From contig JAEXAR010000036.1 in the NCBI GenBank assembly GCA_023394415.1, positions 1 to 19,537 of the forward strand: a DNA stretch of 19,537 nt, in the 5' to 3' direction. Below, in pieces: positions 6,589-13,403 of the stretch. The translations under genes were made by a program, and so were the position numbers. The DNA is from Bacteroidota bacterium (GTDB taxonomy: Bacteria > Bacteroidota > Bacteroidia > Flavobacteriales > Weeksellaceae). Each line of letters starts with the position of its first letter. The first letter of the stretch is position 1. The notes under the pieces are model-generated. The model was not told where the DNA came from. It made no database searches and saw nothing but the letters and a program-made list of their open reading frames with translations.

Positions 6589-6986
6589 ATTTATTGAAGA
6601 ATAACAACCTTTACATCGTACTCTATTTCATCATGTTTTTTGTGCATTTTGCTATATGGCAAATGCTAGGTTTAGGTTTTGAAACCACAATTATTAGATA
6701 TTATCTGTTCCTTACCATATTATTTATGATGGTGCTCACTGTGATTTCTATTTTCAAGAAAATCTATCCTGATTATATTGGTTTTGTATTTTTGGGACTG
6801 GTGATGTTTAAGCTGGCGATGGTTTTCATCATTAGAAAAAAACTGAATATTACAGAGATTCCAAATTATAAAGTTCATTTTATAATTCCGTATTTGGTAT
6901 CACTATTACTCGAAACACTTTTCACAGTGAATGTGATAAAATCAACTGAAAAAAATACGAGTGAAAAAGATGAAAAAAATCAGTAA
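6585..6986 (+). CDS. small four-helix membrane protein of the ATP synthase operon (AtpI-like position)
   Basis: A 133-residue protein with about four hydrophobic helices (roughly 8-29, 38-57, 64-86 and 101-118) and a lysine/glutamate-rich tail. I do not recognise a strong motif. In flavobacteria this position between atpZ and atpB is held by a small uncharacterised membrane protein (a DUF6168-type protein, by my recollection), which would be the functional counterpart of AtpI. Overlap with atpZ by four bases indicates coupled translation, so a role in assembling the F0 sector is a reasonable inference and no more. A promoter element for atpB lies directly after it. Confidence 0.7.
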   Translation: MNLLKNNNLYIVLYFIMFFVHFAIWQMLGLGFETTIIRYYLFLTILFMMVLTVISIFKKIYPDYIGFVFLGLVMFKLAMVFIIRKKLNITEIPNYKVHFIIPYLVSLLLETLFTVNVIKSTEKNTSEKDEKNQ

Positions 6987-7017
6987 TTATTGATTTTTAT
7001 ATTAGGATTATTTGTCA

Positions 7018-7025
7018 TATTTTTG
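7018..7025 (+). promoter_or_regulatory. internal -7 promoter element before atpB
   Basis: TATTTTTG matches TAnnTTTG and ends 25 bases before the atpB ATG at 7051. It would let the core ATP synthase genes be transcribed independently of the two small upstream genes. Confidence 0.5.
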
Positions 7026-7050
7026 CAAAACTTTAAAAAGACGTACAGCA

Positions 7051-8205
7051 ATGCTGAAAAGAGTATTACTTTTAATTGGGTTTGTATCCACATTTTCTAC
7101 AACTTTCGCTCAACACGAAACGGCAACTGCGGTTACTACTACCGAAAAAACGGCTGCTCCGGTTGATGAAAGAGAAATCACAAAACAGGAAAACAAGGAT
7201 TTTATTACGCATCACCTTTTAGATGCCCACAGTTTCGATATTATGGTTGAAAAATTACCTGACGGAACTGAAAAACACATTGGTTTTCCGCTTCCTGTAA
7301 TTTTTTATGATAAAGATAATGGGTTTCACTCTTTTATGAGTTCGGAATTTCACCATGGGCAAGAAATGAAAGATGCTCACGGTAAGAAATATTATGTGGT
7401 TGAAAGCAAAGGACAGAAGTATGCACTTTACCACGAAAAAATCTATAAAACTGATGCAAGTGGCGCTATAACTTTAGATGATAAAGATCACGCTACAAAC
7501 GCTAAAGTTTTAGATTTATCTATTACTAAAAGTGTACTAATGATACTTGTTGTAGGATTATTAATGCTGATAATCTTTGGTGGAATGGCGAGAAATTACA
7601 AAAAATCCCTCGTACCAACAGGAGCTGCAAAATTGTTTGAACCTTTGATTATTTTCATTAGAGACGATATTGCAAAACCAAACATTGGTCCTAAATACAA
7701 GAAGTATATTGGTTATCTTTTAACTATTTTCTTCTTTATTTTATTCTTAAATATATTTGGTTTAATGCCTTTTGGTATAAACGTTACAGGGCAATTGGCA
7801 ATTACTGCTGCTTTGGCAATCTTTACATTCTTGATTACGCAGTTTACTGCGAACAAAAATTATTGGCAGCACATTTTTTGGATGCCGGGACTTCCTTTGC
7901 CAATGAAGTTGGTAATGATTCCTATTGAATTAATTGGGATGTTTATTAAGCCTTTTGCACTTTTAATTCGTCTCTTTGCTAACATGACTGCTGGACACAT
8001 CGTTATTATGTCATTAATTGCAATGATTTACTTCTTTAAAAACGTAATAGCTGGAGTAGCATTCCCATTCTTAACATTTGTTCTTTATTTACTTGAAATT
8101 TTAGTAGCTTTCTTGCAGGCATATATCTTTACAATGCTTTCTGCAGTATACTTCGGTATGGCTAATGAAGAACATCACCACGAAGGAGAAGCAGCTCATC
8201 ATTAA
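7051..8205 (+). CDS. atpB: F0F1 ATP synthase subunit a
   Basis: A 384-residue subunit a, longer than the roughly 270 residues of the E. coli protein because of an N-terminal extension. A signal-peptide-like start (MLKRVLLLIGFVSTFSTTFA, 1-20) precedes a hydrophilic, probably periplasmic segment (about 21-155). The membrane domain begins near 158. The proton half-channel helix 'IKPFALLIRLFANMTAGH' contains the essential Arg307, and 'LEILVAFLQAYIFTML' follows. The C-terminus is His/Glu-rich (EEHHHEGEAAHH). The ATG at 7051 was chosen over an upstream TTG at 7012 because it begins the signal peptide and because 7018-7025 looks like a promoter. The N-terminal extension is seen in other Bacteroidota. 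It works with the c-ring to move protons. Confidence 0.95.
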   Translation: MLKRVLLLIGFVSTFSTTFAQHETATAVTTTEKTAAPVDEREITKQENKDFITHHLLDAHSFDIMVEKLPDGTEKHIGFPLPVIFYDKDNGFHSFMSSEFHHGQEMKDAHGKKYYVVESKGQKYALYHEKIYKTDASGAITLDDKDHATNAKVLDLSITKSVLMILVVGLLMLIIFGGMARNYKKSLVPTGAAKLFEPLIIFIRDDIAKPNIGPKYKKYIGYLLTIFFFILFLNIFGLMPFGINVTGQLAITAALAIFTFLITQFTANKNYWQHIFWMPGLPLPMKLVMIPIELIGMFIKPFALLIRLFANMTAGHIVIMSLIAMIYFFKNVIAGVAFPFLTFVLYLLEILVAFLQAYIFTMLSAVYFGMANEEHHHEGEAAHH

Positions 8206-8254
8206 TAAGTATATTTAAACAAAACATAAAAACAATTTTTTAAATTTTTATATT

Positions 8255-8446
8255 ATGGAAATTCCAAAATTAGTAGGTGCAGGTTTAGTAGTAATTGGTG
8301 CTGGTATCGGTATCGGTAAAATCGGTGCTGCTGCTCTAGAAGGTATGGCACGTCAGCCAGAGCAGTCTGGTAAACTACAAACAGCGATGCTTATTGCTGC
8401 TGCACTTGTAGAAGGTCTTGCATTTGCTGCATTATTCGCAGTTTAA
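8255..8446 (+). CDS. atpE: F0F1 ATP synthase subunit c
   Basis: A 63-residue hairpin protein, short for the family (usually 70-85). Helix 1 carries the glycine pattern 'GAGIGIGKIGAAALEG', the polar loop 'ARQPEQ' (32-37) contacts F1, and helix 2 carries the ion-binding Glu53 in 'AALVEGLAF'. The residues usual in sodium-binding c subunits (a glutamine in helix 1, Ser/Thr just after the glutamate) are absent, so a proton-driven enzyme is inferred. It is 49 bases downstream of atpB and is followed by a stable hairpin before atpF, a setting suited to making many c subunits per enzyme. Confidence 0.95.
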   Translation: MEIPKLVGAGLVVIGAGIGIGKIGAAALEGMARQPEQSGKLQTAMLIAAALVEGLAFAALFAV

Positions 8447-8462
8447 TCTTAAGGCATTCTTT

Positions 8463-8506
8463 AAAAACATCACTTGCTGCAACGGTTGGTTACAGCAAGT
8501 GATTTT
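8463..8506 (+). terminator. terminator-like hairpin between atpE and atpF
   Basis: ATCACTTGCTG (8469-8479) pairs perfectly with CAGCAAGTGAT (8493-8503) around a 13-base loop. An A-run before (8463-8467) and a T-run after (8503-8506) complete a terminator-like shape in mid-operon. It may cause partial termination or protect the atpE mRNA from 3' decay. Confidence 0.6.
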
Positions 8507-8541
8507 AAAAATTTAAATTAAAACAACTATTTATAAATCTT

Positions 8542-9039
8542 ATGGGATTATTAGAAAATTTTTCGTCAGGATTGTTCATCATCCAATCAATAGTTTTCTT
8601 GGTTTTACTTTTTGTTCTTGGTAAATTTGCTTGGAAGCCTATTTTAAATGCTATCAACGAAAGAGAAGTAACTATTGTTGATGCCCTAAATCAGGCAAAA
8701 TTGGCTAAAAAAGAAATGGAACAGCTAAAATCTGACAATGAAAAAATCATCCGTGATGCTAAAATTGAGAGAGATGCTATCCTAAAAGAAGCCAGAGATA
8801 TAAAAGACAGAATTGTAGGTGAAGCTAAAGATGCCGCTAAAGTAGAAGGTGATAAAATGATTGAATCTGCAAGACAATCCATCCAAGCTGAAAAAGCTGC
8901 TGCTATGGCTGATATCAAAAACCAAATCGGAACGCTTTCTGTAAATATTGCAGAATCTATCCTTAAGCAAAAGCTTGATAACAGCGATGCACAAAACACT
9001 TTGGTTGAAAACTATTTGAATAACAATAATCTTAACTAA
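8542..9039 (+). CDS. atpF: F0F1 ATP synthase subunit b
   Basis: A 165-residue stator subunit. One N-terminal transmembrane helix ('SSGLFIIQSIVFLVLLFVLGKFAWKPIL', about 8-35) is followed by the conserved 'INEREVTIVDAL' and a long charged amphipathic helix (about 45-150). The helix is rich in Ala, Lys, Glu and Asp and forms the dimeric peripheral stalk. Length and pattern are normal for subunit b. It begins after the mid-operon hairpin and ends five bases before atpH, so the two stator genes are probably translated together. Confidence 0.94.
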   Translation: MGLLENFSSGLFIIQSIVFLVLLFVLGKFAWKPILNAINEREVTIVDALNQAKLAKKEMEQLKSDNEKIIRDAKIERDAILKEARDIKDRIVGEAKDAAKVEGDKMIESARQSIQAEKAAAMADIKNQIGTLSVNIAESILKQKLDNSDAQNTLVENYLNNNNLN

Positions 9040-9044
9040 TACCA

Positions 9045-9584
9045 ATGCTTACATCTAAAGTAGCAAAAAGATATGCACAGGGTTTGCTCGATTTCGCTAA
9101 AGAATCCGGACTCACTGAATCTGTATTTTCTGAAATGCGCGATGTGGTAAAGACCATTGAAGATTCTAAAGAACTTCAGAATTTCTTTGCATCTCCAATT
9201 ATCGACAGCAAAAAGAAAATTAGCATTGCAGGAGAGATTTTCAAGAATTTTTCACCTGTAAGCAATAACATCATCAACCTTGTTATCAAACAAGGAAGAG
9301 AAACACACCTGAAAGGTATCGCACAGGAATACATCAATAAAGTGGAAGATATGAATGGTGTTCAGAGAGTTACTTTAACTACTGCAACACAACTTTCACA
9401 ACAAAATATTGATGAGATTTTAAAATCTACAAACTTGGTAAATCCAACTAGAAATTTTGATCTTAAAGTAAACATTAAGCCTGAAATATTAGGTGGATAT
9501 ATTTTAAGAGTTGGAGACCAACAGGTAGATGCATCCGTAAAATCTAAACTGAACAATATCAGAAAAGAATTTCAATTAAATTAA
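9045..9584 (+). CDS. atpH: F0F1 ATP synthase subunit delta
   Basis: A 179-residue OSCP/delta subunit that links the peripheral stalk to the top of F1. The N-terminus 'SKVAKRYAQGLLDFAKESG' and the C-terminal signature 'LKVNIKPEILGGYILRVGDQQVDASVKSKLNNIRK' are diagnostic of the family. The intervening helical domain ('ELQNFFASPIIDSKKKISI') is normal. It sits between atpF and atpA with gaps of 5 and 18 bases in the usual gene order. Confidence 0.95.
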   Translation: MLTSKVAKRYAQGLLDFAKESGLTESVFSEMRDVVKTIEDSKELQNFFASPIIDSKKKISIAGEIFKNFSPVSNNIINLVIKQGRETHLKGIAQEYINKVEDMNGVQRVTLTTATQLSQQNIDEILKSTNLVNPTRNFDLKVNIKPEILGGYILRVGDQQVDASVKSKLNNIRKEFQLN

Positions 9585-9602
9585 GATTAAAACAACCATA
9601 AA

Positions 9603-11177
9603 ATGGCAGAAATAAATCCGGCAGAAGTATCAGCGATACTAAAGCAACAATTAGCAAATTTTGATACACAATCCAATGTAGAGGAAGTAGGAACTGTACT
9701 TCAGATTGGTGATGGTATTGCCCGTGTTTACGGTTTAGAAAATGTACAGTACGGTGAATTGGTAAAATTCGAAAGCGGAGTAGAAGGTATCGTACTTAAC
9801 CTTGAAGAAGACAACGTAGGTGTTGCTTTGCTTGGTGAATCTAAACTTGTAAAAGAAGGTGATACTGTAAGAAGAACACAAAGAATTTCTTCAATCAAAG
9901 TTGGTGAGGGAATGCTTGGAAGAGTTGTAGATACTCTTGGTAACCCAATTGATGGTAAAGGACCAATTGGAGGTGAACTTTACGAAATGCCGCTTGAAAG
10001 AAAAGCACCTGGTGTAATCTTCAGACAACCGGTAAACGAACCTTTACAAACAGGTATCGTTGCAATCGACTCTATGATTCCAATCGGAAGAGGACAAAGA
10101 GAGCTTATCATCGGTGACAGACAAACCGGTAAAACAACTGTTGCGATTGACACGATCATCAATCAAAAAGAATTTTATGATGCAGGACAACCTGTATTCT
10201 GTATATATGTTGCTGTAGGACAAAAAGGTTCTACCGTAGCACAAATTGTAAAAACGCTTGAAGACAGAGGAGCTATGGCCTATACAGTTGTAGTTGCTGC
10301 TAATGCTTCGGATCCTGCACCAATGCAGGTTTATGCACCAATGGCAGGAGCTGCTATAGGTGAGTATTTCAGAGATACTGGTAGACCAGCTTTAATTATT
10401 TATGATGATTTATCTAAACAAGCTGTTGCATACCGTGAGCTTTCTCTACTATTAAGAAGACCACCAGGACGTGAAGCTTATCCTGGAGACGTTTTCTATC
10501 TTCACTCAAGATTGTTGGAAAGAGCTGCAAAAGTTATTAAAGACGATGCTATAGCTGCACAGATGAATGACCTTCCGGTATCTTTGAAGCCAATGGTAAA
10601 AGGTGGCGGATCATTAACAGCACTTCCAATTATTGAAACTCAAGCTGGTGACGTTTCTGCGTATATCCCAACCAACGTAATTTCTATTACAGACGGTCAG
10701 ATCTTCTTGGAATCTGATTTATTTAACTCGGGTGTTCGTCCTGCAATTAACGTAGGTATCTCTGTATCTAGAGTTGGTGGTAACGCACAAATTAAATCAA
10801 TGAAAAAAGTATCTGGTACATTGAAACTTGACCAGGCACAATATAAAGAACTTGAAGCGTTTGCTAAATTTGGTTCAGACCTAGATGCAGTAACACAAGC
10901 TGTTATTTCAAAAGGTGAGAAAAACGTAGAAGTTCTTAAACAACCTGTAAACTCACCACTTCCTGTTGAAAATCAGGTAGCTATGATTTACGCTGGTACC
11001 GAAAACCTTCTTAGAAACGTACCGGTAAGAAAGGTAAAAGAGTTTATGAAAGAATATGTAGACTTCTTGAAAACTAAACATCCGGAAACAATGTCAGCAA
11101 TCAAAGCAGGAAAAATTGATAACGACATTACTGATGTGTTGAAGCAGGCTGCAGCTGATATTGCTTCTAAATATTAA
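9603..11177 (+). CDS. atpA: F0F1 ATP synthase subunit alpha
   Basis: A 524-residue alpha subunit of F1. An N-terminal beta-barrel (about 25-95) precedes the nucleotide-binding domain with the P-loop GDRQTGKT (171-178), 'YDDLSKQAVAYRELSLLLRRPPGREAYPGDVFYLHSRLLERAA', and 'SVSRVGGNAQ', whose Arg390 is the arginine finger reaching into the catalytic beta site. A short insertion around 320-336 ('MNDLPVSLKPMVKGGGS') makes it slightly longer than the E. coli protein. All expected motifs are intact. It is separated from atpG by about 90 bases of repeat-like sequence; the partner beta gene is not in the window. Confidence 0.97.
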   Translation: MAEINPAEVSAILKQQLANFDTQSNVEEVGTVLQIGDGIARVYGLENVQYGELVKFESGVEGIVLNLEEDNVGVALLGESKLVKEGDTVRRTQRISSIKVGEGMLGRVVDTLGNPIDGKGPIGGELYEMPLERKAPGVIFRQPVNEPLQTGIVAIDSMIPIGRGQRELIIGDRQTGKTTVAIDTIINQKEFYDAGQPVFCIYVAVGQKGSTVAQIVKTLEDRGAMAYTVVVAANASDPAPMQVYAPMAGAAIGEYFRDTGRPALIIYDDLSKQAVAYRELSLLLRRPPGREAYPGDVFYLHSRLLERAAKVIKDDAIAAQMNDLPVSLKPMVKGGGSLTALPIIETQAGDVSAYIPTNVISITDGQIFLESDLFNSGVRPAINVGISVSRVGGNAQIKSMKKVSGTLKLDQAQYKELEAFAKFGSDLDAVTQAVISKGEKNVEVLKQPVNSPLPVENQVAMIYAGTENLLRNVPVRKVKEFMKEYVDFLKTKHPETMSAIKAGKIDNDITDVLKQAAADIASKY

Positions 11178-11182
11178 TATTT

Positions 11183-11244
11183 GTTTCAAGTTTCAGGTTT
11201 CAGGTTTTTATATAACTTGAAACTTGAGACTTTGAACTTGAAAC
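11183..11244. repeat. imperfect inverted repeat of 'gtttcaa' words between atpA and atpG
   Basis: The left half is made of GTTTCAAG and GTTTCAGG words, and the right half of the complementary CTTGAAAC words, meeting at a TTTTTATATAA centre. The halves can fold into an imperfect hairpin of some 20 bases. Repeats of this low-complexity 'caagtttcaagttt' type are found between genes of many flavobacteria. In an operon it could affect transcript stability. Confidence 0.6.
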
Positions 11245-11268
11245 TTTAAAAATATATCCATTTAAAAA

Positions 11269-12132
11269 ATGGCAAACTTAAAAGAAATTAGAGGTAGAAT
11301 CTCATCCATCTCTTCCACAATGCAAATTACCAGTGCTATGAAAATGGTTTCGGCTTCGAAACTAAAAAGAGCACAGGACGCTATTGTAATGTTGAGACCT
11401 TATTCAGAAAAACTTCAGGAGATTATTCAGAATGTTAATTCAAGTTCTGATCCTGATAAGATTTCTGTTTATGCTCAGAAAAGGGAGGTGAAGAGAATTC
11501 TTTTCATTCCTATCACTTCAAATAAAGGTTTGGCAGGCGCTTTTAACTCTTCAATCGTTAAAGAATTGAACCATCAGTTTCAAAATCATTCTAATGTAGA
11601 AGTAAACGTTCTTACAATTGGTAAAAAAGCTTTTGATGCAGTAAAAAAGAACCGTGAAGTTTACGACAACCAAAGCCCGATATTAGATCACTTGAATTTT
11701 GAAGTAGTGGCTAATATTGCTGAATTGGTAATGAGAGATTTCAGAGAAGGTGATTTCGATGAAGTGCACTTGATCTATAACAAGTTTGTGAATGCTGCTA
11801 CACAAGTAGTACAAACCGAGCAACTTTTACCAATCTCTATGCCTGAAACTCAAAAAACTGGTGTGGAAACTGATTATATTTTCGAACCGAACCGGAATGA
11901 AATTTTGGATAACCTAATTCCTAAATCAATCAAAACACAGCTTTACAAAGCAATTCTTGATTCTGTAGCATCTGAACACGGCGCAAGGATGACAGCAATG
12001 CACAAAGCGACCGATAATGCTGAAGCATTAAGAAACGAACTGAAGATTTTCTACAACAAAGCTCGTCAGGCCGCAATTACCAACGAAATCTTGGAGATTG
12101 TTTCCGGTGCAGAGGCTTTGAAAAATAGCTAA
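11269..12132 (+). CDS. atpG: F0F1 ATP synthase subunit gamma
   Basis: A 287-residue rotor subunit. The N-terminal helix 'MANLKEIRGRISSISSTMQITSAMKMVSASKLKRAQ' and the C-terminal helix 'MTAMHKATDNAEALRNELKIFYNKARQAAITNEILEIVSGAEAL' are the conserved coiled-coil halves of the central stalk. A Rossmann-like middle domain contains 'ITSNKGLAGAFNSSI'. It is the last gene of this operon and is followed by a strong terminator, so atpD and atpC are not co-transcribed with it. Confidence 0.96.
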   Translation: MANLKEIRGRISSISSTMQITSAMKMVSASKLKRAQDAIVMLRPYSEKLQEIIQNVNSSSDPDKISVYAQKREVKRILFIPITSNKGLAGAFNSSIVKELNHQFQNHSNVEVNVLTIGKKAFDAVKKNREVYDNQSPILDHLNFEVVANIAELVMRDFREGDFDEVHLIYNKFVNAATQVVQTEQLLPISMPETQKTGVETDYIFEPNRNEILDNLIPKSIKTQLYKAILDSVASEHGARMTAMHKATDNAEALRNELKIFYNKARQAAITNEILEIVSGAEALKNS

Positions 12133-12158
12133 GAATTTTTTCTTTTATAAAACAAAGG

Positions 12159-12194
12159 AAGCCGTCTCACAACTAGTGAAAGACGGCTTTTTTT
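12159..12194 (+). terminator. terminator of the ATP synthase operon
   Basis: AAGCCGTCT (12159-12167) and AGACGGCTT (12181-12189) form a perfect 9-base GC-rich stem, extended inside by CAC/GTG, followed by a run of T residues to 12194. Confidence 0.85.
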
Positions 12195-12273
12195 ATGATT
12201 TTCACTGTACCCCTATACGAACGGGTGTTTCGTTTAGAGGATTCTCAACCCAGATCAATGTGTTGTGAGACGG
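12162..12273. repeat. 12-base inverted repeat bounding a structured 112-base segment
   Basis: CCGTCTCACAAC (12162-12173) recurs as GTTGTGAGACGG (12262-12273). The left copy is also the left arm of the atp terminator. Between them, the region around 12210-12240 has further partly complementary blocks (for example CGAAC and GTTTCG). It could be a miniature element or insertion-sequence remnant, or alternative RNA pairing at the end of two convergent transcripts. No target duplication is obvious. Confidence 0.5.
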
Positions 12274-12302
12274 ATTCATTGTTTTAATATGAATGGTGAA
12301 TG

Positions 12303-12938
12303 TTATAGTTTTACAGCTCCCGGAGCAAATCTTAGTTTCCAGCTGTGCAATGTAGCAGCATCAGGACTAGCATGATCTCTGATAATTAATGTCCAGTTAC
12401 CGCTGATCTGTTTTCCGGCAAATGAACTGAAAATTGGTTCCAAAGTAACAGTACCACCTTGAGTTATTCCTAAACTTTCTTTATAATTACCTGCTGCTAT
12501 ATCGGCTGCGGTTGGTAAAGTTGCAGTGAATGTATTGTTGAAAACTAAGGTGTTCGCGGCAAGATAATCATACGAAGAACCAAAATTGCTGGAGGGATAC
12601 TGAGAAACTCTATAAACGAAATATTTTTCAGTTCCATCCGGTGCTTTAAGCGCCATGGAAATATCTCCTGCATACAAATGAGCAAGATTAACTTCAACGT
12701 ACATTTTACTTACATCGGCAATTGTTCCTGTAGCCCCAAAGTTCAAAACGCTTTCCAGTTTACCAACTGTCCCTGTAGCTGTCACGCCATCCGGTACTGG
12801 CGTAGCAGTGGTCATGGAGTTTTGGATTTCTGTGGTGTTATACACCGGTCCTTCATCTTTTCTGCATGATGTAATGGTCATTGTTACAGCTAAAGCGATT
12901 GCTGTAAGACTTGCTAATTTTTGAAATTTTGTTTTCAT
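12303..12938 (-). CDS. P-domain-containing lipoprotein
   Basis: A 211-residue lipoprotein. A signal peptide runs into the lipobox 'TITSC' with Cys25, followed by RKDE, a typical Bacteroidota lipoprotein start. From about 55 to the end it shows a proprotein-convertase-type P domain (jelly-roll): 'IADVSKMYVEVNLAHLYAGDISMALKAPDGTEKYF' (73-107) and 'ISGNWTLIIRDHASPDAATLHSWKLRFA' (178-205), with GNWTL and the terminal SWKLRF strand. P domains usually accompany secreted proteases; here there is no protease domain, so a structural or binding role is likely. The ATG at 12938 is preferred over a TTG at 12947. It has its own promoter and a striking pair of upstream direct repeats. A related but truncated gene lies directly upstream. 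Confidence 0.85.
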   Translation of the reverse strand: MKTKFQKLASLTAIALAVTMTITSCRKDEGPVYNTTEIQNSMTTATPVPDGVTATGTVGKLESVLNFGATGTIADVSKMYVEVNLAHLYAGDISMALKAPDGTEKYFVYRVSQYPSSNFGSSYDYLAANTLVFNNTFTATLPTAADIAAGNYKESLGITQGGTVTLEPIFSSFAGKQISGNWTLIIRDHASPDAATLHSWKLRFAPGAVKL

Positions 12939-12977
12939 TATGTTCAATTTTTAATTGGTTAATAAAATTTTATAGGA

Positions 12978-12985
12978 CAAATGTA
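12978..12985 (-). promoter_or_regulatory. -7 promoter element of the P-domain lipoprotein gene
   Basis: The minus strand reads TACATTTG, an exact TAnnTTTG match, 39 bases before the ATG at 12938. No TTTG -33 element is present at standard spacing, which would fit a promoter that needs an activator. Confidence 0.5.
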
Positions 12986-13013
12986 CATTGTCTATTTATG
13001 CGACATGCCAGGA

Positions 13014-13051
13014 AAAACACCCTTTTTTCATAGGTGAAAACACCCTTTTTT
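13014..13051 (-). promoter_or_regulatory. tandem 15-base direct repeats, probable activator operator
   Basis: The plus strand carries AAAACACCCTTTTTT at 13014-13028 and again, identically, at 13037-13051, a 23-base period (about two helical turns). Read on the minus strand these are AAAAAAGGGTGTTTT boxes centred roughly 50 and 73 bases upstream of the expected transcription start. This is the position and phasing of an activator site. The arrangement resembles that of LytTR-type regulators, but the box sequence differs from their known consensus, so the binding protein is unknown. Confidence 0.5.
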
Positions 13052-13403
13052 AGAAAGATCACATTGATTTCTACAAACATTTTACTTAGGTCTTTTATGG
13101 TGCCGGAAGCAGGAATATTAATTGAAGATTCGGTGACTCCAATTACCTCCTGACCTTGATATAATGTAGCATCGTTCATCAATGTTACGTCGTTATTGGT
13201 GATTTCAACCTGTGGTGACGGTTTTGGTGGTTCCGGTTCGCTTTCATCTTTACGGCAAGCGGTTGTGGTTGTCAAAAGAGCTAAAACTGTAATAACTGTT
13301 ACTGAATTAAAGAATCTTTTGATATCTGAAAACAGTTTGTTTTTTTTAGGATTTCGATTTCTTGAGTCAATGAAATTAAATCCAGGTACTGACATTGATT
13401 TTT

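Noticed and set aside
8691..9045. Two overlapping minus-strand open frames opposite atpF
   Set aside because: The Ser/Phe-rich composition is that expected from the complement of the Ala/Lys/Glu-rich subunit b helix.
12215..12232. 'GGGTGTTTC' near 12223 as a third operator box related to 13014-13051
   Set aside because: Only the short GGGTGTTT core is shared, the A-run is missing, and it lies in the convergent intergenic region with no promoter in the right place.
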